Assembly: GCF_000696385.1 (NCBI RefSeq)
Contig: NZ_JJMN01000046.1
Span: forward strand, 434,001-498,000
Length of the DNA stretch: 64,000 nt
Reading direction: 5' to 3'
DNA from: Vibrio metoecus
GTDB lineage: Bacteria; Pseudomonadota; Gammaproteobacteria; Enterobacterales; Vibrionaceae
The notes beneath the pieces are model-generated. The model made no database searches and was not told where the DNA came from. It was given only the letters and a program-made list of their open reading frames with translations. Shown one piece after another: positions 28,241 to 37,390 of the stretch; position 1 is the stretch's first letter, and each line of letters begins with the position of its first letter. A program made the translations under genes and the position numbers.

Positions 28241-28407
28241 TTTTGTTGCTCCTCGCTGTCACACTTAAGTCATTGGGTGTGAAGCAAGAGTAAGGAGATG
28301 AGGCGATTTTTTCTTCGCAAAAAATAGGTAGATATTAGTCACTTTGTTCATTCGTCGTTAGGCAAAAACCGCCTTAGGATGAAAGCACATTCACAGAGGA
28401 TACGACT

Positions 28408-29037
28408 ATGAACAAACAACCTATTCGTCAAATTGAATTCTTCCATGATGCGGTCTGTGGCTGGTGTTATGTGCTCAGCCCACGTCTGCGTAAGCTCGCC
28501 AAACAGCAAAATATCCAGATTGTGCAGCGCTGTTTTGTGTTGCAACGCAGTGATGAAGAGATGATTGAGCGCTTCGGCTCATTAGCGCAGGCCAAAAGTG
28601 AAATTCTCAACCACTGGATCGCTTGTCAGCAGGCCGCGGATGACAAGACGTTATTCAATATTGAAGGAATGCGTGCTCAACCTTTCAACTATCCGAGCGG
28701 TTATTTAGCCGCTGTTGGTGCGAAAGCCGCAGAGCGATTAGCAGGCAATGAAGCGCATTGGAACTTCTTTGACGAGATCCAACGATTGCACCTACTGGTG
28801 AACGACAACATTGGTGATTTGGAAACGATCGTCAAAGCCGCCGTCAATATTGGTTTAGATGAAGTGGCGTTTCGCCAGATGTTTCATGGGCAAGAGACGC
28901 TTGATTCCGTGGAACAGGATCTCGCATTGGCACGCCAATACAGCATTCGCAGTATCCCAACCCTTGTTATCAATGGTGAGCAAGTGATTTCAAAAGCGCT
29001 GACTAACGAAGAGTTAGCACAGATTTTTCTCAGTTAA
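28408..29037 (+). CDS. DsbA-family thiol oxidoreductase (FrnE-like, cytoplasmic)
   Basis: 209 residues with no signal peptide. Thioredoxin-fold active site Cys17-Gly-Trp-Cys20 (HDAVCGWCYVLSPRL), helical insert, and the cis-Pro region SIRSIPTLVINGEQVISKA near the C-terminus. FrnE-type proteins act as cytoplasmic disulfide isomerases or glutathione-linked oxidoreductases in stress responses; the substrate here is unknown. It is followed 30 bases later by wrbA on the same strand, so both are probably one operon. Confidence 0.88.
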   Translation: MNKQPIRQIEFFHDAVCGWCYVLSPRLRKLAKQQNIQIVQRCFVLQRSDEEMIERFGSLAQAKSEILNHWIACQQAADDKTLFNIEGMRAQPFNYPSGYLAAVGAKAAERLAGNEAHWNFFDEIQRLHLLVNDNIGDLETIVKAAVNIGLDEVAFRQMFHGQETLDSVEQDLALARQYSIRSIPTLVINGEQVISKALTNEELAQIFLS

Positions 29038-29067
29038 TCGAACAAGCAAGCATTCAAGGATACGAAC

Positions 29068-29667
29068 ATGACAAAAGTATTGGTTCTGTATTATTCAAGC
29101 TACGGTCACATCGAAACCATGGCCGATTACATTTCCCAAGGTGCGCGTAGCGTAGAAGGGGTGAGCGTGGACATTCGCCGTGTGCCTGAGTTGGTACCGC
29201 AGGAGATTGCGACAAAAGCGGGCATCAAGCTGGATCAAGTTGCGCCGTTGGCGAAAGTTGAGGAACTCGCCGATTATGATGCGATCATCTTTGGCACGCC
29301 AACCCGTTTTGGCAACATGGCTGCGCAGATGCGTAATTTTCTCGATCAAACTGGTGGTTTATGGGCGGCAGGGAAACTGGTTGGTAAAGTGGGCAGTGTA
29401 TTTACCTCGACGGGTACTGGCGGTGGTAATGAAACGACGATCCAATCATTCCACACCACTCTATTCCATCATGGCATGGTGGTCGTTGGTTTGCCTTATG
29501 GCATTCCGGAAACCATGGATGTCAGCGAAGTGAAAGGCGGTTCTCCGCTTGGGGCGGCGTGTATTGCCGGGCCAGATGGCAGCCGAGCGCCTTCTGAGAA
29601 AGAGCAAGCCACCGCTATTTATCAGGGGCGTCATGTTGCGTCAATTGTTGCCAAACTTGCACGATAA
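29068..29667 (+). CDS. wrbA: NAD(P)H:quinone oxidoreductase WrbA
   Basis: 199 residues, FMN-dependent flavodoxin-like enzyme giving two-electron reduction of quinones. FMN phosphate loop [57 protein letters not shown] and the [19 protein letters not shown]-terminal motif identify WrbA type IV. It protects against one-electron redox cycling. Coupled to the upstream DsbA-like gene. Confidence 0.95.
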   Translation: MTKVLVLYYSSYGHIETMADYISQGARSVEGVSVDIRRVPELVPQEIATKAGIKLDQVAPLAKVEELADYDAIIFGTPTRFGNMAAQMRNFLDQTGGLWAAGKLVGKVGSVFTSTGTGGGNETTIQSFHTTLFHHGMVVVGLPYGIPETMDVSEVKGGSPLGAACIAGPDGSRAPSEKEQATAIYQGRHVASIVAKLAR

Positions 29668-29676
29668 ATGTCACAG

Positions 29677-29700
29677 GCGGTGCAGAGACACCGCTCTTTT
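29677..29700 (+). terminator. Probable terminator after wrbA
   Basis: GCGGTG (29677-29682), six-base loop, CACCGC (29689-29694), then TCTTTT. Short stem, so moderate confidence. Confidence 0.6.
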
Positions 29701-29847
29701 ACAGAGTGTTATCAAATATCTTTCTTGCCACTTTCTGTTCGGTATACTCTTTTTCCATTCACTGCCATTGACGGCATTAATAAAGCGCGTAGCGATGAGG
29801 TTAGTGGGTTACGCACGCGCTGAAATTGGGATGAGAAGGATACGAGA

Positions 29848-30749
29848 ATGTCAGCAAGGATCTCTCTGGAAATGTGGCGTGCGTTTATCGCTGTCGCGGA
29901 ACATGGCAGCACAGTCAAAGCTGCTGAGCAGTTGCACAAAAGCCAGTCAGCCATTTCTCACAGTATCAACAAAATGGCGACCATGCTGGGCCAAGAGCTG
30001 TTTATCATAGAAGGCCGCCAGTCGGTGCTCACTGAGCTTGGTAAACAGCTTCTGCCTAAAGCACAAGAACTGCACCACAATGCATTGCAAATCGAAAAGC
30101 TGGCGATGAAATTTCAAGGCGAACTCGCGCAGGGAAATCAGCATTGCGGTGGATGGTATTATTGCCTGCCCGTTTTGTTTTGGAAGTGATCGACCGCTTT
30201 CATTTGGTTTATCCGCATATCTCACTGCGTGTTTATGAAACCGCATTGTCCGGTGCTTCACAACTGCTTAATGATGGCAGTGTTTCTCTTGCCATTGCGA
30301 GCGCGTTGCCTAAAGGCATCATTCTTGAATCCTTGTTTGAAGTGGACATGCTGTGTGTTTGCGCCAGTGATTTCGAGCTGGCGCAACGAAAAAACATCAC
30401 GCAAGCAGAGCTGAAAACGTTTCGTCATATTGTGATTCGGGATTCTGGCAATCAGGATGTGGATAGCGGTTGGATTGGTTCCCACTTACGTTTAACCGTG
30501 ACGCATCCTAGTACCGCACTCAGTAGCATTATTGATGGTATTGGGTTTGGTTGGCTACCGAAGCACCTAGTTCAGCCTTACTTAAATGATGGACGTTTGG
30601 TGTTGGTGGATCTCGAACATGGGCAAAAGCGCAGCGTAAAATTTCAATTGGGCATGAGAGCAGATTCATTGCAAAACAGTGAGTTGATGACCTTATTTGA
30701 ATTTTTTAACGCCTTGTGCACCATGCCAATGGTGTTGAATGAAGAGTGA
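29848..30749 (+). pseudogene. LysR-family transcriptional regulator with two frame changes
   Basis: Starts at ATG 29848 with AAGGA upstream. The HTH part (LEMWRAFIAVAEHGSTVKAAEQLHKSQSAISHSINKM) is normal. It runs out of frame around 30130 and stops at 30187-30189. The effector domain resumes in another frame (FVLEVIDRFHLVYPHISLRVYE onward). Reading CAG GAA ATC after removing one G from 30132-30134, and removing one T from 30173-30176, gives a continuous LAQEISIAVDGIIACPFVLEVIDRF of correct LysR length (~300 residues). Two lesions within 45 bases may be decay or base-calling error. Target unknown. Confidence 0.83.
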
Positions 30750-30875
30750 CAATTGAGCGATGAAATAAGCCAGGTTCATCGAATAAAACCAAGATCTTTT
30801 TCTTCGCTGCGGCTTGGTTTGCTTATCCACCTTGTGGCACACTGCATGCTCATTAAACCGACAAGGAGAAGTCGA

Positions 30876-31271
30876 ATGTCTAGTGCCGTATCTCGCGTGC
30901 CTGCGGCGTCCAGTGCGGATGCTCTGGCGCATTTTGAAGCGTTGTTGCAGTTTGAAACCGATTGCTGGGACGTACACCACGCGATCACCAATGAAAGACA
31001 AGATTTTGTGTTACTCGATGTCCGTGGTGAAGCACTGTATGCCGAAGGACATGTTCCGTGCGCCATCAGTCTGCCGCACTCACGCCTGAATGAAAAAACC
31101 TTAGCCGATTACCCTATGGATACGCTGTTTGTGGTGTATTGCGCGGGGCCTCATTGCAATGGCACAGAAAAAGCGGCGATTCGTTTAGCCAAGTTAGGTC
31201 GACCGGTGAAGAAAATGATCGGCGGTGTGACTGGCTGGTTGGACGAAGGTTTTACGCTGGTTACTGAGTAG
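30876..31271 (+). CDS. Rhodanese-like domain protein
   Basis: 131 residues from ATG 30876 with AAGGAG seven bases upstream; longer in-frame starts lack such a site. Single rhodanese domain: FVLLDVRGEALYAEGHVPCAISLPH, then VVYCAGPHCNGTEKAAIRL, where the YC and HC cysteines bracket the active-site loop, and the closing MIGGVTGWLDEGF. Such proteins carry sulfane sulfur; this CxxxxCNG loop variant occurs in stand-alone rhodaneses near stress genes. Substrate unknown. It ends with a terminator shared with marR. Confidence 0.85.
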   Translation: MSSAVSRVPAASSADALAHFEALLQFETDCWDVHHAITNERQDFVLLDVRGEALYAEGHVPCAISLPHSRLNEKTLADYPMDTLFVVYCAGPHCNGTEKAAIRLAKLGRPVKKMIGGVTGWLDEGFTLVTE

Positions 31272-31310
31272 CTTGTTTCGACACTCCACCATTTGGATGC
31301 CATGTAAGAT

Positions 31311-31345
31311 AAGCGGTCGCCTTTGTAAGCGGCCGCTTGTATTTT
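31311..31345. terminator. Terminator hairpin between convergent rhodanese and MarR genes
   Basis: AAGCGGTCGC (31311-31320) pairs with GCGGCCGCTT (31329-31338), with one G-U pair, then GTATTTTATT. Overlaps the end of the marR coding region on the other strand. Confidence 0.75.
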
Positions 31346-31843
31346 ATTCTGCCAGCAGAATTTTTTTCAAAAGCTGTTCTAGCTGTCTTTGTTCTTGTTC
31401 TGTAAGCACTGCCAACATGCGATTCATATTGTCGACATGAGCATTTAATGCCTGGTCGATCAAGGTTTGCCCTTGCTCGGTTAAGGTTACCTTACAGCTG
31501 CGTCTGTCTTGATCGCTCGCGATACGCTGTACAAAGCCGCGTTGCACCAACTGCTCAATGCGCGTGCTGATCGACGACCGGAAGAGAACATCAACGTTTG
31601 GTACAACTCTGTAGGTGTGATTTCGGTATTGTTACGACGGATTGTCGCCAGAATATCAAACTCTACTGGACTTAAATCAAAGAGTTGGAAGACTTGATCT
31701 AATTGAGGCTTCCAAAGTCCATGGGCGCGGCCTAACCGCCCAACGATGCCCATCGCAGAGCAATCCATATCCGGCCTGACACTGCGCCATTGTTCAAGAA
31801 TGGCATCCACTTTGTCATTTGGCACCGCGTTTTCTGATGACAT
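31344..31843 (-). pseudogene. MarR-family transcriptional repressor, one-base frameshift
   Basis: Start at ATG 31843 with GGGGAG seven bases upstream. The N-terminal half (MGIVGRLGRAHGLWKPQLDQVFQLFDLSPVEFDILATIRRN, TPTELYQTLMFSSG) leads into the MarR winged helix. The frame breaks near 31577. The wing and dimer helix continue in a second frame (EQLVQRGFVQRIASDQDRRSCKVTLTEQGQTLIDQAL). Adding one base in the GGTCG at the break gives SSGSSISTRIEQLVQRGF, the normal MarR recognition helix. Full-length ~166 residues if repaired. It faces a DMT exporter and the FMN reductase across two palindromes that are probably its operators. Confidence 0.87.
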
Positions 31844-31860
31844 GCTGTCGCTCCCCTGAA

Positions 31861-31883
31861 AATATCTTTTCAAAAAGATACTT
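31861..31883. promoter_or_regulatory. Imperfect palindrome, probable MarR operator 1
   Basis: AATATCTTTTCAAAAAGATACTT, written as AATATCTTTT-C-AAAAAGATACTT, is a near-palindrome 18-40 bases upstream of the marR start. It shares the TATCTTTT/AAAAGATA core with the perfect palindrome at 31915-31940. Confidence 0.75.
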
Positions 31884-31914
31884 GATCAAAAATTATTCCT
31901 CTATTATTTTCTAA

Positions 31915-31940
31915 AAAGTATCTTTTATAAAAGATACTTT
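31915..31940. promoter_or_regulatory. Perfect 26-bp palindrome, probable MarR operator 2
   Basis: The half-site AAAGTATCTTTTA is followed by its exact reverse complement. It lies 34 bases before the DMT exporter start and about 72 bases before the marR start. A related imperfect copy is closer to marR. Two operators in a divergent region suit repression of both genes with derepression by a ligand. Confidence 0.85.
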
Positions 31941-31974
31941 CACATAAGGAAAACTTCGCTAAATAGGGTAAATA

Positions 31975-32880
31975 ATGAATACAACGTCAGGAATCAAAAC
32001 GATACTACTTACTGCCATCGCCCCTATCGTATGGGGCAGTACTTATATCGTAACCACCGAAGTTCTACCTCCACACTCACCACTGATGGCTTCTTTAGTT
32101 CGAGCTTTACCCGCAGGGATATTGTTAGTGTTGTTTGCTCGATCCTTACCAACCGGAAATTGGTGGTGGCGTTTGCCAGTATTGGGTTTTTTCAATATTG
32201 GCTTCTTCTTTTACTGCTTATTTTTTGCGGCCACTGAATTACCGGGAGGAATGGCAGCATTGGTGATGTCATTCCAACCTATGTTGGTGATGACAATGAG
32301 CTGGGTTTTACTGAGCACTCGTATCACGCCTGTACAGTGGATCGCAGGGGGCATCGGAGTCATTGGGATCGGGTTATTAGTGCTTAACCAAACCGCAGCC
32401 TTGAGCATACAAGGTTTATTCGTCGCCTGTTTAGGAACACTCAGCATGGCCTCTGGCGTGGTTCTGACTAAAAAATGGGGTCGCCCCCAAGGCATGTCTA
32501 CACTCGGCTTTACGGGCTGGCAATTATTGTTTGGTGGGATGTTTTTGCTGCCCACCACGCTGTGGATTGAAGGTATTCCCGAGCAAATTACCCCACTTAA
32601 CTACCTTGGTTACGGATATCTGAGTGTAGTGGGCGCTATGTTGGCTTACTTTCTGTGGTTTCGTGGGATTGAGCAATTGCCCACGGTCACGGTGTCCTTT
32701 CTTGGCTTTTTAAGTAGTGTCTCGGCCTGCTTACTGGGCTACTGGGTTCTCGATCAAGCGCTAACTTGGGGACAGCTTTTAGGTGCGAGCGCGATTTTTC
32801 TCTCGATCGTGCTAGCTATCCCTCGTTCCACTTCAACCGCTTATTCAACAACAACCTCTTTCAGTTTAAAAAGGAATTGA
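31975..32880 (+). CDS. EamA/DMT-superfamily exporter under MarR control
   Basis: 301 residues, about ten membrane helices in two EamA repeats (IAPIVWGSTYIVTTEVLPPHSPLMASLVRALPAGILLV is the family N-terminus). Probably exports the compound that inactivates the neighbouring MarR protein (inference). Stop at 32880 directly precedes the FMN-reductase ATG at 32882, so the two are translationally coupled and form a MarR-controlled operon. Confidence 0.9.
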   Translation: MNTTSGIKTILLTAIAPIVWGSTYIVTTEVLPPHSPLMASLVRALPAGILLVLFARSLPTGNWWWRLPVLGFFNIGFFFYCLFFAATELPGGMAALVMSFQPMLVMTMSWVLLSTRITPVQWIAGGIGVIGIGLLVLNQTAALSIQGLFVACLGTLSMASGVVLTKKWGRPQGMSTLGFTGWQLLFGGMFLLPTTLWIEGIPEQITPLNYLGYGYLSVVGAMLAYFLWFRGIEQLPTVTVSFLGFLSSVSACLLGYWVLDQALTWGQLLGASAIFLSIVLAIPRSTSTAYSTTTSFSLKRN

Positions 32881-32881
32881 T

Positions 32882-33477
32882 ATGAAACTTACAATCGTCT
32901 CTGGCAGCCAAAGAGCACAGTCACAAAAGTTTGAAATGTGGCGAACTACTTAAAAAGTCTCGCGGAACCACAATTTGATCAGATCGATATATTGGATTTA
33001 CACGCATTGGATTTACCGTTTTGGAATGAAGGCGTCTGGCAGAACAGTGAGCAATGGCAGCCTTGGCGTAATGTTGCGCAGGGGCTGAAACAATCGGATG
33101 CATTTGTTTTCATCACTCCTGAATGGCACGGAATGGCAACTCCGGCATTGAAGAACTTTTTACTGCTGACGACGGATGACGAACTGGCACACAAACCCGC
33201 GTTGCTGGTAAGTGTGTCGGCCAGTGTCAATGGCGTGTACCCGATCAGTGAGCTGCGAATGACGGGCAACAAGAATAATCACGTCTGTTTTTTACCGGAT
33301 CATCTGATTTTTCGCGATTGTGAACCGCTCATCACCGCTGATCATCAGCTCACGGATCCCCAGATGCAGGCGCGCAGTGAATACACCATGACATTACTGA
33401 GTGTCTACGCGACAGCACTTGCGCCAGTGCACCGTAACATGGTCAATTTGGGCAAAACGTTCCGTTACGGAATGTAA
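32882..33477 (+). pseudogene. NADPH-dependent FMN reductase / azoreductase-like flavoprotein, frameshifted near the N-terminus
   Basis: The ATG at 32882 begins MKLTIVSGSQRAQSQ, the FMN-phosphate loop of the flavodoxin-like NADPH-dependent FMN reductases, but stops after 23 codons. The rest (ANYLKSLAEPQFDQIDILDLHALDLPFWNEG, then FVFITPEWHGMATPALKNFLLLT, the PEYHG-type flavin loop) is open in another frame from 32938. Restoring one G at 32938 joins them as KFEMVANYLKSL. If intact (~198 residues) it would reduce quinones, azo compounds or flavin. Coupled to the upstream exporter. Confidence 0.85.
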
Positions 33478-33575
33478 GCCGTTGATCTGAGTTTGGGCGA
33501 AACGTTTCTATTGCGAAATATTGCTGAACTGATACCGTCTGTTTCATTCAACACATCGCAGTACAAGGGAATGAA

Positions 33576-34298
33576 ATGGAGTATTTAGGCGCGAGTGCAT
33601 GGATTGCCATGCTATTGGTTTTCATGGGCTCCTTTGTGCAGACCGCGATCGGCTTTGGGCTCGCGGTCGTTGCATCGCCGCTGCTGTTTCTTATTTCGCC
33701 GGATTATGTGCCATCACCAATCTGCTTAGTCGCGCTGTTTATTTCGGTGCTCAATGCAATGAAACATCGTGAGAGTATTTCGATTGGCGGCTTAAAAATG
33801 GCTTTGATCGGGCGCATTCCGGGATCGATTGTGGGTGGTTTGCTGCTGATGTGGATTTCCACGCAGGCGTTGGCGCTGTGGCTTGGCTTGTTGGTGCTGT
33901 TTGCGGTGGCGGTAAGTTTGCTGCCACTGCGCATTGAGCCGAACCCCACTCGAATGGGGATTGCGGGCTTTTTCTCCGGCGTATTTGGTACCAGCAGTGG
34001 CATCGGTGGTCCTCCAATGGCGCTCCTGCTGCAGCATCAAGAAGCCAATCAACTGCGCGGTAATTTGTCTGCCTTCTTTGTATTTAGCTCGATCATCTCT
34101 TTGATGGTGCAATGGCCGACGGGCTTTTTAACGTGGCACCATGTGCTACTGACGGTGCCGCTGATCCCCGCCGCATGGCTGGGCTATGTGTTAGCTCGTA
34201 AAACCACTCACTCATTGCCGAAAGAAAAAATTCGCTTTGCGGCGTTGGCGCTCTGTTTGGTGAGTGGTGCGACTGCGGTGTGGCATGGATTTTTCTGA
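33576..34298 (+). CDS. TauE/SafE-family membrane transporter (sulfite/anion exporter family)
   Basis: 240 residues, seven to eight membrane helices, AAGGG before ATG. The two repeated motifs GSFVQTAIGFGLAVVASPLL and FFSGVFGTSSGIGGPPMALLL are diagnostic of the TauE/SafE (DUF81) family, which moves sulfonates, sulfite or other organic anions. Substrate not predictable. Same strand as the exporter-FMN reductase pair but 98 bases later, so possibly separate. Confidence 0.92.
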   Translation: MEYLGASAWIAMLLVFMGSFVQTAIGFGLAVVASPLLFLISPDYVPSPICLVALFISVLNAMKHRESISIGGLKMALIGRIPGSIVGGLLLMWISTQALALWLGLLVLFAVAVSLLPLRIEPNPTRMGIAGFFSGVFGTSSGIGGPPMALLLQHQEANQLRGNLSAFFVFSSIISLMVQWPTGFLTWHHVLLTVPLIPAAWLGYVLARKTTHSLPKEKIRFAALALCLVSGATAVWHGFF

Positions 34299-34373
34299 TC
34301 ATTCATTTTCTGTTCATGGTCGCCGAATTAGCGTTAGGCGCATGAAACACCTTCAACAACGTGAGGTAACGTA

Positions 34374-34805
34374 ATGTTAAGAACACTAGGCAACATTATT
34401 TGGTTTTTATGCGGCGGTATAGTGATGGGATTGGCTTGGTGGCTAGTGGGAGTATTGGCGTTTATTAGCATCATTGGCATTCCGTGGGGACGCGCTTGTT
34501 TTGTGATCGGTAATTTCTCATTCTGGCCGTTTGGTTATGAAGCCATTTCCCGGGATGAATTAACGGATCAAACCGACATTGGTACTAGCGGTTTTGGCGT
34601 TTTGGGCAATATCATTTGGTTTATTTTGGCCGGTTTTTGGCTGGCGGTGGGGCATATTTTGTCTGCGGTGGCCTGTTTTATCACCATCATCGGCATTCCG
34701 TTTGCCCTGCAACATTTAAAACTGGCGGTGATTTCATTGGCGCCGATTGGTAAAACCGTGGTGCCAATTGAAGAGGCCGCGCGTGCGCGTTATCGCGCTC
34801 GTTAA
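34374..34805 (+). CDS. yccF: YccF-family inner membrane protein (DUF307)
   Basis: 143 residues, GAGGT before ATG. Two copies of the YccF repeat are visible: LGNIIWFLCGGIVMGLAWWLVGVLAFISIIGIPWG at the start and LGNIIWFILAGFWLAVGHILSAVACFITIIGIPFA in the second half, each two membrane helices with an IIGIP turn. Function unknown in all bacteria studied. Its last bases overlap the end of the convergent gene at 34802. Confidence 0.93.
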   Translation: MLRTLGNIIWFLCGGIVMGLAWWLVGVLAFISIIGIPWGRACFVIGNFSFWPFGYEAISRDELTDQTDIGTSGFGVLGNIIWFILAGFWLAVGHILSAVACFITIIGIPFALQHLKLAVISLAPIGKTVVPIEEAARARYRAR

Positions 34806-35669
34806 TACGCTTTAATGCCAAACTCACGCAATTTGGCGGGTAAAATATCATCCAGTTGCGTGATCTCATGAGATTGGATCTCAATTAACCCTAACCCGTG
34901 TGCTTGATAAAGTGCGTGGGTTTTTTTGTTGCTCACTCGGAGCAATGTCACCTTCATCTGTTCCCCAAAATTGCAAATAGACCTTGCCGCTTGGCAGATA
35001 AAAATCACTGGTCACTTCTTCTTCAATCGGCAGTGGGCGCTGGTAAGCGTGTACCACGCCAGCCAGATACAGCCAGTTATCAATCAGCAGTTCACCCGTG
35101 GAACGCACATAATGCCCATCCAAAGTGCGGTGTTTGGCAGCAAACTTCTGGCGAAAGCTGGAATATGATTTATCGGTCGCGTGAGCTTGTGCTTCTTGGC
35201 CGAGAAATTCCACCACGGACTGGCGTAAGTGGCGGTTACGCAGGATGGCTTCATGCCAAACCACAAACCTATTGCCTGAGCTTTTCTCTTCACGCTGCTG
35301 CGCTCCGGCACGTAGGCCGCTCTCGGTGGCGTGCCACCCAGCTTCGCTGCGCGCTATCCAGCCTAATTCACTGAATAACTGATTCATTTTCTTCGGGTTC
35401 AATTTGAAGTATTCCCCGACTTGCGTGGCGGTGAGTGTTTGGCCGGAGGTGGCGTGTAAGTCGATCAGCAAGTTTTCCGGCCAGACAATAAAACGCCCAA
35501 ACTTAGGGTGTTGGGCATATTCTCCGCCAAATTTGGTGCCGAGATCGGTCAATATCCACTGCTCATCATGACGATGGATGTAACCCGCGGTTTTCAAATC
35601 CTGAAACAGCTGTTTGGCATCTTGCTGGCGCTTTTTTGCCAAGGCGGAGGTGGAAAGTTTGTCGACCAT
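34802..35669 (-). pseudogene. Winged-helix protein with possible PD-(D/E)XK nuclease-like C-terminus, frameshifted
   Basis: The N-terminal ~110 residues look helical with two winged-helix-like repeats (AKQLFQDLKTAGYIHRHDEQWILTDLG; TATQVGEYFKLNPKKMNQLFSELGWI). The C-terminal part has HRTLDGHYVRSTGELLIDNWLYLAGVVHAYQ, then DFYLPSGKVYLQFWG. This resembles the E...D...(E/Q)xK core of restriction-endonuclease-fold proteins, although the usual Glu before the W is Gln here. The frame shifts at the C-run 34963-34966 (plus strand). The true C-terminus (VTLLRVSNKKTHALYQAHGLGLIEIQSHEI ... KLREFGI) is in another frame. Function unknown; the nuclease-fold idea is inference from motif shape. Confidence 0.65.
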
Positions 35670-35685
35670 GCGAACTTCCTTTGTG

Positions 35686-36606
35686 TTACTGACTCAAGTG
35701 CTGACAAATGGCTTCAGCCAGTTGGTGGCTGGCTAAGTTACGTTCAATACTATGAGTGGGTAGTTTGCCTGCCGCTGCAACCTGTAACCAATCTTGCACC
35801 ATAGCTTCAAAGCCTTTACTGGCGAGCATTGGTGTCCAATCTTTCAATGCCACTCGACTTTCTTGGTTATCTCGCCACATTTTGCCTTGGGTAAAGGAAT
35901 CAAACTGATAAGCCACATTGTCATAGCTCGCGGTCACCTGTTCGGTAGTGATACCAAACTGACGGTTCATCGAAGCGTGCAGTAAGGTATCGCCCGCTTG
36001 CCATTGAATATCAAGGCGTGCAAGTTGCCCGCTGCTGATGTGATGGGTCAAATGAATATCGTCTAAGTTGCGTTGACGCGAAAGGTTGACGCTATCTAGA
36101 GGATGAATGAAATCATCAAACACAAACGTGCGAATATCGCCGGGCAGGGCATGGCGATGTTTTTCCCAACGTAGTGAACGCAGTGCACCGCATTCCTGTT
36201 GGTGCAGTTCGGGCAGATGGTGGTTATAAAGCGGGATATGGCGGCGGTTAAATCCGACATAAAGTGGCTGGCGATGCTTTTCGGCAAGCTCATACAAGGT
36301 TTCACATTCTTGTGCGCTCGCCGCGAGCGGTTTATCGACAAAGGTTGGAATGCCTTGAGCGAGGAAAAAGGCCGCCAAGGTGCTGTGTACCTCTGTTGCG
36401 GCGTGGATCATCACCGCCTCGACACCATGCTGCAACACATCACGATAGTCAGTGCATGCGGCACTGACTCGATAGCGTGCAGCCAATGCTTGCAGAGTGT
36501 GCGGGTTGCGAGTACATAAAATCAGTTCAACATCGGGTAGTTGGGCTAATACGGGCAGGTAGGCTTTTTGGGCGATATCCCCTAGACCAATCATAGCGAC
36601 TTTCAT
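35686..36606 (-). CDS. Gfo/Idh/MocA-family NAD(P)-dependent oxidoreductase
   Basis: 306 residues. N-terminal Rossmann motif MKVAMIGLGDIAQKAYLPVLAQ, the EKP-type motif FVDKPLAASAQECETLYELAEKH at about residue 95 and GFNRRHIPLY downstream. The family reduces or oxidises sugars, inositols or biliverdin-like substrates; this short ~300-residue type is the YceM/MviM-like subgroup. It lies between the broken winged-helix gene and mtlR, 16 bases upstream of the former, so the two minus-strand genes may be co-transcribed. Confidence 0.92.
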   Translation of the reverse strand: MKVAMIGLGDIAQKAYLPVLAQLPDVELILCTRNPHTLQALAARYRVSAACTDYRDVLQHGVEAVMIHAATEVHSTLAAFFLAQGIPTFVDKPLAASAQECETLYELAEKHRQPLYVGFNRRHIPLYNHHLPELHQQECGALRSLRWEKHRHALPGDIRTFVFDDFIHPLDSVNLSRQRNLDDIHLTHHISSGQLARLDIQWQAGDTLLHASMNRQFGITTEQVTASYDNVAYQFDSFTQGKMWRDNQESRVALKDWTPMLASKGFEAMVQDWLQVAAAGKLPTHSIERNLASHQLAEAICQHLSQ

Positions 36607-36721
36607 GCTTCACTCATCTGTCATCCGAAATAGGTCTCAGGCTAACACGATACGTAGACAAGATGAAAAATGGATGTGAGAGTTGAGTGGGGATCACACT
36701 AAATTTGTGTGCACCTAAACG

Positions 36722-37252
36722 TTAAAATGGGCTGTCTTTGTTGAGTGCATTACATATTTGAATGATCGCCAGAGAGAGCCCAGATTTGATCACTTGTTGT
36801 TGGCGCTGCAACTGCAGGTGGTAAAAGCTGAGGTCAATATCGTCATCGGGCTCCACCACGTTTAAGTGCAACATGCCCATTTTTTTGACCAGATTGAGTG
36901 CCTTGATGGGCGCAAGAATTTGCGGGTCGGTGAATTGGTACTCGGTGGCATCATGGTTGAGCTGATTGCGCAGTTTGATCAGGTGTTCAATATCGTGAAA
37001 TACCTCATCTGGGATCACGCCTAAACCAAATAAAAGTTTCAGGCGAACGGTAAGATCACCCAGCGGCCCTGTATCGTGCAAGAGTGGTTCGACTACGGAT
37101 TTCACCGCGAAATTGTCTTTACGGAAAATACGTTGCATCAGTGCATCAATGGCTTCGGTTAGCACATCAACCGTTGTAATGAAGAATCCTCGTACCGTGT
37201 GGGTCTGATTCAAGCGCTCCAGAATGTCGGATTCGTTAATTTTTTCTGCCAT
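36722..37252 (-). CDS. mtlR: Mannitol operon repressor MtlR
   Basis: 176 residues from ATG 37252 (MAEKINESDILERLNQTHTVRGFFITTVDVLTEAIDALM); in-frame starts upstream would add 10-27 residues but have no better ribosome site. Matches the MtlR family through LLHDTGPLGDLTVRLKLLFGLGVIPDEVF and LRNQLNHDATEYQFTDPQI. MtlR has no classical HTH; it represses mtlA expression, probably through protein partners. Third gene of mtlA-mtlD-mtlR, 138 bases after mtlD. Confidence 0.93.
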   Translation of the reverse strand: MAEKINESDILERLNQTHTVRGFFITTVDVLTEAIDALMQRIFRKDNFAVKSVVEPLLHDTGPLGDLTVRLKLLFGLGVIPDEVFHDIEHLIKLRNQLNHDATEYQFTDPQILAPIKALNLVKKMGMLHLNVVEPDDDIDLSFYHLQLQRQQQVIKSGLSLAIIQICNALNKDSPF

Positions 37253-37390
37253 AAACTGATCTGTTGTTGAGTTAAGTCGAGAGCGAGTTTCTGCTCTCGA
37301 CATAGTAAGCATTAAGAAAGACTTATTGTGCAAGCTAAGCTGCCAAATGGATGCTTAGACGAGCGGTTGATCTTTCATCATGCTGAATGT

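Noticed and set aside
29549-30010. ORF overlapping the wrbA end and the LysR start
   Set aside because: Shadow frame spanning two real genes and a terminator.
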